Part shown: one piece after another, positions 1 to 10,347 of the stretch
How the letters are laid out: every line of letters begins with the position of its first letter
Position numbering within the stretch: position 1 is the stretch's first letter
Source: Fragilariopsis cylindrus CCMP1102
Lineage: Eukaryota; Bacillariophyta; Bacillariophyceae; Bacillariales; Bacillariaceae
Direction of reading: 5' to 3'
Length of the DNA stretch: 64,000 nt
NCBI GenBank assembly: GCA_900095095.1
Contig: FMBT01000308.1
Span: 186,001 to 250,000 of the forward strand
Position numbers and translations under genes: made by a program
The notes under the pieces: model-generated
What the model saw: only the letters and a program-made list of their open reading frames with translations
Database searches by the model: none
Told to the model about the DNA's origin: nothing

Positions 1-2700
1 ATGATGATGATAAAATAATAAGAATAACTCTGCTGCGTTGTCAGAAGAGTGTCAGACACAGATACCTGCAAATGAGGATACCAATAACAACAATGAAAGT
101 AATTATTTTACCAGTATTAGTACCTGTAATTATAACAACAATGACGGCGAAGAATGTGAAGATGATTCAACATCATTCGTCACCTCATCACTGATGGCTG
201 TGGATCTAGTTAAAAGTAATAACAAAAACAATAACAACAATAATGATCATGATAATGATGATGATGAAGTTATCGACAACAGCGACGAAAAATAGAATTA
301 TCAATCCAAACAGAAAGCAGCACGGCATTATCCACTGCTGCTGCTGCTGTTGTTATTGTTGCTAATACCATCGTGGAAGAAGAACAAGGGAACATCGACA
401 TTGTTAACACAGAAACCAATCAAAAAGAAACAGATGATGATGATGACTTTAGATTATCAACATCATTGTTATTATTATCATCGCCAACATCATCCTCGTC
501 GGGAATTATTGTAGAGGACAAGCCTGATGAAGTTATTGAGGATGATTCTTCCTTTTCATATGGAGGATTGGTCAACCTCGGTAATACGTGTTACATGGCA
601 AGTGCAATACAATTATTGGCAGGATTAGATAGTTTTAGAGATGAATTGAAGACGATGATTCCTCCTCCACCACCGCCAGCAACCGTCGTGGATGATAACG
701 ATGACGACAATAATGAACAGTCATCGTCGTTGGAACCTTCAACGGAGGAGACAACGTCAAATAATAATAGTAATAATAATAGTAATAGTAATAATAATAG
801 TCAGCAACAGCAGCAGCAGCGCAGCAGCTTCCTTGTCTCAAACACCGGTACGAGATGCATTAATTGATGTCTTTGATCGACTTGAGAAGGGAGAAACAGT
901 CCGACCAGATGATCTGAAACGTCAAATTGATTCTAAAACGAGTCTCTTTCTTGGATATTATCAACAAGATTCTCATGAATTTGTAACGACCTTATTAGAT
1001 TTAATCGATGAGGAATACAAAGTAAAACCACCACCACCACCACCACCACCAGAAGTACTACAAACGAAGACGACAACGACAACGACAGCAAAACGTCAGA
1101 AGAAGAAGAAGAGAATCTTTCACAACAAAAGGACGACAGAAACGAATCTAACAACGACGATGAACCAAATAATATTAACAACAGCAACGAGTTGGAATCG
1201 AAAGATGAAAAGACTGCAACCTCCAAAGGAGGATGATGCTAATAGATGAGTACCGACAATAACGATAATAACAACAAACACCAACGAAGACGATCGTGAC
1301 GAAGACATGAATGATAACATTGATGAGAAAAAGAATCAATCATTGAGTAGTATCAATTGGAAGTAGATGAGAACAAGAATAGTAACGATAGTGATCAGCA
1401 GCTAGAATCTGCTCTAAAGAAACAAAAGCTGTTAGATGATGACACAATGGATATCGAAGTTGAAGAAGAAGAAGAAGAAATATCTACGAAAGAATGTGAC
1501 GATAGCACTCCTGATGTCAACGACGACAACAACATGAACAAAAGCCACTGCAACGCGAAGATGGTAAAGTCGAAATCATTCAGCGAATTTATGTTTTCGG
1601 ATATCGAAAATCTGCTCTACGAAGACAGCAATAAAAGTTCTAGAAGATTATCAGCAACAGCACTTACTTCATTCGATCGAGGAGGAGGGGAAGAAGATGA
1701 ATCGCCGAAAAAATACAAGCTCGTAGGAGGACGAATGAGTACAATTGGTATAGAATTAACCCCCTACATCGACGAAGAAGACAAGACGACGATGAGAATT
1801 TCAATGTAACAGACACGACTAATCTTGATAACAAAAACAACCTATACCAAATCAGGAGTCGATGATACCGACATTGAAATGCAACTGATGAAAGATAAGC
1901 AGGAAGAGGAGAAGAGGAGGATGATAATGATGATTCTCGGTCTCCTATTTCGTCTTTACCACGGAAGTTCGGGTATGTCTCACATGCGAATCATGTAAAT
2001 TCGTAGAAGTCACGTTGAGACCTATTTGCATTTATCGATAGAGATTGGATCAGAATGTTTAAGTATTGAAGATGGATTAAGAAAGTTTTTTGCTCCTGAA
2101 CAAAGAGAAATCAAATGCGAAAAGTGTTTCCATACGAGTGCTATGCAAACATCGAAAATCACCAAGTTACCACGAAATTTACTATTCCACTTGAAAAGAT
2201 TCATTGTTGATGTTAGTCCCGATTATACATCGATTTCGTACCGGAAGGATCAATCTGATGTTTCGTTTGAAGAAAGGATGGAACTGGAACATGTCGATGA
2301 TAATGATGATACTGATGATGAAGAAGGTAGAATTCAAGATTTTTTATCTTTGGATGCTGTTACTTTCCCAAAAGGAGCTGCGTATGAAATACGTAGTGTT
2401 GTAAATCATATTGGTTCTTCTGCAAGTTGTGGTCATTACACGGGAGATGCAAAAAAGGAGTATAATGATAACGGTAACGATGATTCTATCGACTATAAAT
2501 TAGACAACTACTGTAGCGACGACCATGTCGATAACGATGACGATAACAGGAACAACGAAGAACGAGAAAAGGATCAACATCAGCAACAACGACAATGGAC
2601 AAGATTCAACGATTCGTTTGTTTCAAAGATATCATCACGAGAGGCCGTCAATGATACATCACAAACTGCTTATATGATAATGTATGAACTCGTCGTTTAA
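1..2700 (+). CDS. Ubiquitin-specific protease (USP, C19), frame broken, 5' end outside window
   Basis: Cysteine deubiquitinase of the USP family, which removes ubiquitin from proteins in cytosol or nucleus. The Cys box (GGLVNLGNTCYMASAIQ) lies near 562-615, the QQDSHEF block near 961-980, a zinc-ribbon pair (CLTCESC near 1977, CEKC near 2119), and the His box (SCGHYTGDA) near 2426-2450. The protein ends at the TAA of 2698-2700. Acidic Asn/Asp-rich segments precede the Cys box and fill a long insert between the QQDSHEF block and the finger. Conserved sequence moves between frames at least five times. One example is an A5 run near 290 where one extra A restores the frame; others are near 825, 1100, 1250-1350 and 1990. 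The acidic N-terminus probably begins upstream of base 1. Either the assembly lacks bases or the gene is decaying; family assignment is firm. Confidence 0.75.
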
Positions 2701-3303
2701 GAAAATAAATAATTTAATAGACAGGTTATTATTCCTATTACTTCAAATATTGCTGTTAAATGGTCGATTTCCTTTGTTTACTTGTGTGATTAAGTTAGCA
2801 GTTTATTTCCGGAAAATTGACGGGGGAAATAGATAGATGTTCAATTTATATACAGAGTCCCGTAATTCTACGATAGGAGGATGTATGCACAGCAGCCAAT
2901 CCTGTTAAACGTGATATAGTTTGCTTTTCTGTGCAGGTATTCCGGTGAAGTGCAACATGGTATCAATTTGAAGAGAAAAGGAACAATGAATGAAGTTCGT
3001 TGTTGGTTTTTACAGTCAATAATCAGTGAAGTCATCATACAAGGGCGTATTATCACAACAAGTAATTATTCAAACGCTATATACTGTGTGCGTGCGTGTC
3101 ATAGTTGTATAATACATTTTTATATATGGCAAGATTTACGGCTGTTGAATGTGTGATAATATGATAATTCTAAATACACATTTTTATTTGATCTACAGTA
3201 TCATTCATTATTCAATATATGTTATTTCCTTCGAAACCTGACTTCCACTCAGATAATGGATAGCGGTAACTAACTACTTAATCCCCTCTTTGTTTGTTTG
3301 TTT
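2701..3303. other. Intergenic, convergent 3' ends
   Basis: AT-rich spacer between the 3' ends of the USP gene and of the leftward small gene. Only short uninformative open frames occur; no RNA gene or repeat was recognised. Confidence 0.5.
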
Positions 3304-3738
3304 TTAGTTGCTGTTGCTCCCAGGAGCCTTATACGAAGCGTAGTAATACGAATTATTCATCAATTTCATCATTTCTTCTGCAGCTGAATATGCATAGTAG
3401 TTGTTCGCATTTCCTGTACGTGGATGATCTTCTTTTTCTTCTTGCGTTGATGAGAATGGAACGTGATGTCGTTCGATGATCGTCATCGATGCCAAGTTCC
3501 AAGAAGAAGAAGCAGTAGTAGTAGATTCTTCATACATATTGCTTTCTTCGGCGGAGAACGATTGAGGAGGAAGATAAGATGATGATAGTGATCGAATTGA
3601 AGGTTTACCCAACAATACTGCTGCTGATGCTGCTGCGCCGGAAGAACGCATCATCGTTGGATTCTTTGCAGCTGCTGCTTTCGTGATTGCAAACAAAGAT
3701 CGTTTTAATGTTACTGAATTCAACATTGTCATTGTCAT
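3304..3738 (-). CDS. Small Ala/Ser-rich protein with presumed mitochondrial targeting sequence
   Basis: An uninterrupted frame of 144 residues from ATG at 3738. The N-terminus (MTMTMLNSVTLKRSLFAITK) has basic and hydroxylated residues, few acids and amphipathic potential, followed by an Ala-rich stretch and IRSLSSSYLPP, which looks like a mitochondrial presequence with its cleavage region. The remaining part is polar with Tyr/Asn-rich patches near the C-terminus (NNYYAYS, NNSYYYASY). No family is recognised. Coding is supported by the intact frame, the presequence-like start and few rare runs, but this is weaker than homology. It sits between the two USP genes and reads toward the first one. 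Confidence 0.45.
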   Translation of the reverse strand: MTMTMLNSVTLKRSLFAITKAAAAKNPTMMRSSGAAASAAVLLGKPSIRSLSSSYLPPQSFSAEESNMYEESTTTASSSWNLASMTIIERHHVPFSSTQEEKEDHPRTGNANNYYAYSAAEEMMKLMNNSYYYASYKAPGSNSN

Positions 3739-5075
3739 TAATTTCAAATTAGTAGTATGCTGTATTATGTCAGTAACGTTATGCTAATTAAAATTCGAAT
3801 ATATTAGGTGCTATGTCGTCCTTCTTGTTCTTTTGCCTGTTGACTTTGCTTTTTGTTCTCGATCTCATTTTTGAAAGTACAACGAGAAACGGCGATTCTT
3901 TTAAAATTAAAAAATTCATCGGAGTCTCATTTTTTTCTAGCCATGATTGGATTGTTCGGTGGAAACGCACAATCGTATTTTCATTCGCGTTTAGCATTCT
4001 CATTTTGCGGACGTGGTCGAAAAAATGTGTGAAGAACAAACAAAAATATTACAAAACAAATCCGCAGATGGCAAACAAGCAGTAAAACCCCAGATTTTTT
4101 TTACTACTGTAGTAGGCATGGCAGGTGATGGGTGGACCTTAAATCTAAAAAGTAAAAGGTGGAACCACAAAAAAGTGGCTCTACACTAGCAATCATTGAT
4201 AGGCAATGGATCTGGCCCAGTTAAGCCTGCACATTTAATCACTCAAACCTAGAAATTCTTGTAGTTTTACACATTGGTGGTGTGGCTGTGCTGTTGGGGG
4301 ACACCCCAACAAAAAGGGTAGACTATGTTCAAAGATAAAATCCAAAAGTCTTCTCAAGTTTGCATACTCCTCTACTCTAGGTTAGATAGCTACTATTACA
4401 GTATTAGAACAATCTTTTCTTCCTTTTGCAGTAGTCCAACCAGAAACTCTTCTGTCTTGACGATGCTCTGCTGTTGGCCATACAAAGCTGAGTTGTTCAT
4501 GGTGACCACACTCCAAGTTGTCATCATCTGAATGTATAAGCTTATTAGACAAAAATATCTTCATTTATTGTATGGTGATTTTTTTGTCCAGGTGGACCCA
4601 CATCACCTCTCTATAATAACAGCTCACTTTTTGGTACATATACATAGAGGCAAGCTATACTTCTTTGTTCAGACAAGTATATGCACTATGATGTATTCAA
4701 ACATGAAAGTTTATTCTTCAACTCCAAATGGAGCGCATCAAAACGCAGGAGCAGGAATAAGTAGTCTCATCTCCTTTTTAACAGCCACACAATCACTGAC
4801 CACTTCCCCTGGTACAACAAATGATAAAATGTTAGTATCCTAACTATGTTCATAAAGAGACGTTGGGTTTTTATCAAAGTATATTTCTTATTTTATTGTA
4901 CGAGACATCTTTTTATCATAAAAAAAAACACAAGAATGGTATATGCAAATGATTTGAGAAAGCTACACACTCAATCACTGTCGTCTCTTAGACAGCTCTT
5001 ACAGAACGAGCTGATATAAAGAGAGAGAGAGAGGGTTACGTTAGTGAAATTCAACACCAATCGAAAAATCCCCTA
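3739..5075. other. Intergenic between small gene and second USP
   Basis: About 1.3 kb holding the 5' flank of the small leftward gene and the 3' flank of the second USP. A TACTGTA word lies at 4105-4111 and a short GA run near 5022-5033. Open frames at 3813-4085 and 4325-4843 have no recognisable protein character. Confidence 0.45.
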
Positions 5076-8000
5076 TTAATCTACTGAATACATCAACATG
5101 TAAGCAGTCTTTTGGTTTTTAGTTTGTTGAACAACTCCCTCAATACTTTTCTCAACGGCAACTCCGTCATCATAGGACACCCACTGATCCTTTCCGGTAT
5201 TGATATCTTTTCGAAGGGCATCCGTCGTGTAATGTCCTGAATTGGCAGTGTTGCCGATGTGATAAACGATGGACTTTAAACGGTATTCATTTGACGGAAG
5301 ACTAGTTTCGATAGACTCGTTAGCCAACAGCTTATCAATAGACAGTTCTGTCGTTAATTCAACCGGTACCTTATTCTTTTTCAATACAATTTCCATTGAT
5401 GTAGAGTTATCTTCTCGGTTATTTGTGTTTCATCCACGAAGAACCGCTTGAGATGTAATAACATGACCTTAGGCTTAGAAAGGATCTTCATCGTCTGTGT
5501 TGCAATTTTCCCCTCCTCGCACTTTTCACAGTTGACCTCACGGTCTTCTGCGCTAAAGAATCTCTTAAGGCATGAGTCTACTTTAGGCTGAATGAAATTA
5601 GGATCCCGAAGATTAAACTTTCCATCTCCAATATCGATCGATAGATATCGATACATCTCCTCCTTGGATCTTGAATATCCGCAACTTTTGCATTTCAAGC
5701 AAACTTGAACATTCCATCGGAAGAATTCATCTACTGGTTCAATTTCCTCATCCTGAGACAATTTATTTCCTTTTTTATCATTATTTGCAGAAGCAGTGGA
5801 TGACATAACATTGCTATCAACACTAGAACTGGCATCGTTTTCTTCGTTACCAGACAGTTCATCGTGGATTCGGTCGATAAGTTCTCCCAAAAACTCATGA
5901 CTATCTCTTTGTTGGGCACCTTTAAACCTATCAGTTAATTTATCCATAACGACTTTCACATCCCGTGCCGAGCAGCACCAAGTGTTTTCTCGTCTGTCTG
6001 TTTTCCCCATAGGATTCATCGACATCCACAAATTAGAAAGTGTAGTGACCAATTCATGCCCTTCTTTGTTTTTTGAAATGGATTCGATAAACAACGGAAT
6101 AGAGAATAATTGTTGCAGAGATGAATTCACGTAACATGAATTTCCGTAGTTTTTTAGACCACGCCATTGCTTCTGTTCTATGTTGTTTTTGAACTTGCGT
6201 CATAGTACCCATATCTAGACGTTTTCGTACTGGAGATAAAGCGTTCGTCTCCACGTCATGAGGCCTAGAATGTAACTTAAGAGGAGTCGTGTTGCGTCTC
6301 GCATCGGCTAATTCCAGAGCTTTTAAAGCAGTCCCACCACCAGAACCGTACTTAAGACGTTTCGCGGAACTTTTACGAGGAAACAAGCTACTGCTGATAG
6401 TAGTTGTACGTTTCGATGAGGAATACTGCCTCGAGGGAGATTGAGATTGGGATGAATCAACCTCCTCGATAGGATCGTCATCTTCGACTCTTCTTTCTGA
6501 ACTACGAATAGCCAACTTGAGCCTCTTGTTCTGTTCCGGTGTGTACCTTGGAAACTTCGTTGATGTTTTGCGGTGGCTGCTGTCGTCGTCGACGTCAATG
6601 ATATCGTCTTGGGTAGTAGCTCCAATCACCGTGGATGTTTCATCATCAGAACTCGTCTTTGATGAACTATTTGTAGTGGTACTATCACTGGGACGATCAA
6701 CGTCGACAGTTTTTTGTTTGCGAAGTCTTTTCTGAGGAGAAAAAAACTTATTCGCACCATCAGCTTTACCTGCGTGTTTTCGGTTTAAATTATTGTTTTT
6801 CGTTACTACTTGTACGTCTTCGTGATCGGAATCCATCAAAATATCATTATCATCACCCATAACAGAATCTCCCCCAGATTCTTTCGTGTCTTTTTTACCA
6901 TCCATCTCAACGTCACTCTTTCCAGTAGTTTCGTCGTTGTCATTTTGCTTCGTTGGGTTCGTTGTTGCAAAATCCGTTGTTGCGGACTCAATGATGCATT
7001 CTTTGTTATTCTTATCCAACAAAGAATTAGAAGTAGTGGTCGTAGTCACCACTGTCGTTGTTTTGGACTTCAATTTAGGTTGAAAGAATGATGAAATATT
7101 TTTGGTTTTCTGACTTAAATTTTCGTCACCAGCGTTTCGTTGTTTCTTCTGATTTACTTGTTTCTTGTTTGTAGTATTTTCTCATCATTTCCTTCTTCTA
7201 CAACCTTGATGATTTTTGTTGTTGTTTCTTTTTCTGCTGTAATTTCTTCATACCAGTCGTTGTAGGTGACACTATACGCTGAATAGCTGCAGTGGGTGTT
7301 GTCAACATAATCGGTGCATCCTCCCCCTTAAAGGTAAATTCATCGTCATCATCATCATCATCATCTTCCGAATCATCAAGGACCGGTCCACGACGTTTTT
7401 TACTTGCAGTGATGATCTTTTTCTTCTTTAATCGTTTTCTCACAGGTTTTGCTGAACGATTATTCTTTACGGAATCATCATCATCGTCGTCGTCATTTTC
7501 GTTGTTTTCTTTCTCCTCCTTCTTGGTAGATTCTTTTTCTTTTGCCTTGTTGTATCCTTCCTTTTTAGAACAGGACCATCATCATCATCATCATCGCCAA
7601 CGACAGTGTTATCGTCATCTCCATAGACTTCAACATGATCGTTGTCGTCATTGAATTCGTGCTCATCATCATCATCATCATCATCATCACAACATCGTGG
7701 TCGTCGCCGTGATTCCTGGTATCATTGACCGAGATATCTTCGTCATCATTGTCATTGTTTTGAACTTTCCATAGATTAGTAACTTCTTCGACTCCTTCTT
7801 CGAATCGTTCCGACTTTTATTCTTCTTGGAAATTTGATTAGTGTTAGTGTCGTCAATGATGTTGTCGTCGTCGCCGTTGTTGTTAATTTCGTAGTTATCA
7901 TCATCTGCTACTTCGTCATCGTCGTCCGACCAAATTGCAGCGTTGTTTTCGATGTTGGCTTTGTTATTCAGCATGAATTTATCGAACTTAGTCGTTCGTT

Positions 8001-8665
8001 TTGAATATGTACGACGACCACCCCGACGAGAACATAGGACGAGATGATGATGATGATTTATTCTGCTTCTGTTGTTTCAACTCCTGTTGACGTTCTTCTT
8101 CTTCTCGTTCTAATTTATTTTTCGTTTCTTACATTCTTTATCATAACATCGTTTCAGTGTTCCATGGAATTCATCCCATGATGATACAAAATCACGATGT
8201 CCAGGTGGAGCGATCGGAAAACATATTTCAAAGACACGGATGTCTTCTTCTTCTTTCTCGTCGTCGTTGTCATCGCTATTGCTATCGTTTTTATTCCTTC
8301 TGGAAAGAATGACGGAACGAAAATGATCTGTCTTTTTCTTACTTTTTCCGTTCTTATTGTTGAAACAACGCAAATTGAACCCGATACGACCGCCGTCGTT
8401 ATCGACGTATACAACTCTTCCTTTTTGTCGTTGGTGGTTGCCGCTGTCGTTGCCGTTATCGTCGTTATTTTTTTACCAGTAGTGTAGATTTTTAAATCTT
8501 TACTTGCTTCCATTTCACCTTGAAATTCGATCCGATGTAGATTTCTTTCGAGGTGATCTCGATCGAAAGGTCTTCAAATTTTTTCCCGTTATACTTCGCA
8601 CTACTGCCGACGTCTTTGACGATAACATCTTCGAACGTTAAGGTAGTGTTAGTGTCGTCCTTCAT
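5076..8665 (-). CDS. USP deubiquitinase with PH-like N-terminal domain (USP37-like architecture), frame broken
   Basis: Read leftward from ATG 8665. The first 150-170 residues (8665 to about 8110) look like a PH-type beta domain: LTFEDVIVKDVGSSAKYNGK, then KDLKIYTTGKK, RVVYVDNDGGRIGFNLRCF and a C-terminal helix near SSWDEFHGTLKRCYDKEC. A long acidic and Lys-rich linker follows (about 8100-6200), then the USP catalytic domain: Cys box GLKNYGNSCYVNSSLQQLF near 6160-6105, QQRDSHEF near 5915-5890, zinc pairs CKSC and CEKC, LLHLKRFF near 5450, His box NSGHYTTDA near 5250, and the end at 5076. A PH-like domain, acidic linker and USP core is the order in animal USP37/26/29. Frame breaks near 8495, 8465, 6190 and 5415 are each restored by one extra A on the coding strand; the linker has more. 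That the N-terminal part belongs to the same gene is an inference. Confidence 0.6.
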
Positions 8666-10347
8666 TTTATACAAGAAGTAATAGCAAATACAGTAATTGC
8701 AATGTTATTTACGCAGTCCTACTGTATTCTAAGGTGTGAATTGTAATTGAAACAGCACCCTCTTACAGTACGCAAATTTCGAACTCAAAAACAATCAGTA
8801 CGGTATCACGTTAGCTACTGCTGTTTAGTACAGGTAGCTGCATATTCCTCTACGCTACACGCGAAGTGCAGTAGCCATTGACCGCAGTATCGCTGCACCA
8901 ATGCCGCCGTAAAGAAACTAGAGCGATTTCGCGCGCTTACGGTGAGATAATGTAACCCGGAATTCGAAATTTGGCGCGAAGGACGATTAAAAAATCCAAT
9001 GTACATTACTACACTATGCTAGCACTGTAGACAACAACAATACTGTAGTGCAAATAGACAAGCAAACATGTTTCAGCAACAACAGCAAAATTTGGACTGT
9101 ATCATTGGTTAGCTTCAACACTAATAGTAAAGTGGAAAACTGAGCTGTATGGGTTCCATTTAGACCTTTAAAACTCTTGTAGTTTAGTTTGTTGTCATAC
9201 AGTAATTAATTACAATCTTCATTTTTTAACTGAGAAATGATGATGGAAATAAACCAGTGACATGAAGGTGTGGTAATTATTGCTTTTCTATATTAAAAAG
9301 AAGGCATATAATGATGCTGATAATTACTATACCAATCACTGGTGGTGGATGAAGAAGTACAATGCATGATTGACAACTGGTCACTGCCAACAATAATAAC
9401 TGACGACCAATACATCTATCATCATTGTTGTAGAGAATAGAAAGAGGTACACTGGTAAATTCTAAGATAATTATGGGGTGAGATTTTACTATTGGGATCT
9501 TTTGCCATGCAAGTGCACAAGATTTAGAATCTATAATCTAGCAACCTTTTAGATCTTTTAAAAATCTACGGTACTAACTAGTACTGTAGTACTATTACAT
9601 TGTTTCCATCTGATGTGTACTTGAAGTAGTATAGCAGCATACCATTATAACATACTAGACCTCCCTTAAGAAGTGTCATCCAGGTCTCTACACGTGCGTT
9701 TTAAGTATTCAGTCGGTACATTCAAGTCTTAATTGTTTAATTCGTGTTTCACGTACTTGTAATACTGTATGGCAATTGTATGTGAGAATACGGTTATTTT
9801 CGGTATGTTCTTCGCCGTTTTTATTAAAAAATACTGTTTAAAAAAATCGCCAGGCGACCCATTTCATTTTTTCTAATTTTTTCAGAGTCAATTTCACCAA
9901 ATTTAAACAAAAAGATCGAGAAATCGCTAAACTTTTCCAAGAGGTGCACGACGACGACGAACTAACTCTCATTAAAAAGCTCTCATACCGTCGCGTGAGT
10001 GGAGGAACAATTGATAGTACAATTATTTAATCGTAACTATTATTATTTACACATGCACATCGATTGTACTTTTTCGGGTCAATCATCAATCGTGTGTATT
10101 TCTGAGTAAAGATTTTCCTTGACACATTCAAGAAAGTCTTATTTATTTGCTTGCATCATCCATCCATCAGCGAGTTTACACATTCAATATCGTGTGTAAT
10201 AGAAGAACGGAACAACTACAACATCAATAAAGTTAGGTAAGCGGAAGTATAAAATATAGACATCTATCATTCAATAGTCTACTTGAACATCATACATATA
10301 TAAGATAAAACAACAACAAACAAAACAAAACATTACTATACATCACA
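8666..10347. other. Intergenic between divergent USP and CA-like genes
   Basis: 1.7 kb shared 5' region of two divergently transcribed genes. It contains an E2F-like site (8970-8980) and TACTGTA/TACAGTA words at 8720, 8764, 9041, 9592 and 9763. The last 150 bases before 10348 are A/C-rich, as expected for a 5' leader. No gene was seen. Confidence 0.5.
8970..8980 (+). promoter_or_regulatory. E2F-like site upstream of USP37-like gene
   Basis: TTTGGCGCGAA matches the TTTSGCGC core recognised by E2F/DP factors. It lies about 305 bases upstream of the start of the leftward USP gene. Function is inferred only. Confidence 0.3.

Noticed and set aside
286-297. AAA-TAG at an apparent frame change, recalling the +1 frameshift signal of Euplotes
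   Set aside because: The downstream conserved frame requires a -1 (or +2) change, not +1. Most other break sites lack AAA-TAR, and intact genes use TAA, TAG and TGA as normal stops.
4325-4843. Two overlapping plus-strand frames in the gap after the small mitochondrial-type gene
   Set aside because: No protein-like composition, no motif and no splice or start context; probably chance.
8197-8487. Open frame on the plus strand with membrane-like composition (runs of Val/Ile/Phe)
   Set aside because: It is the antisense of acidic and Lys-rich codons of the USP37-like gene; such shadows recur opposite every Asp-rich stretch here.
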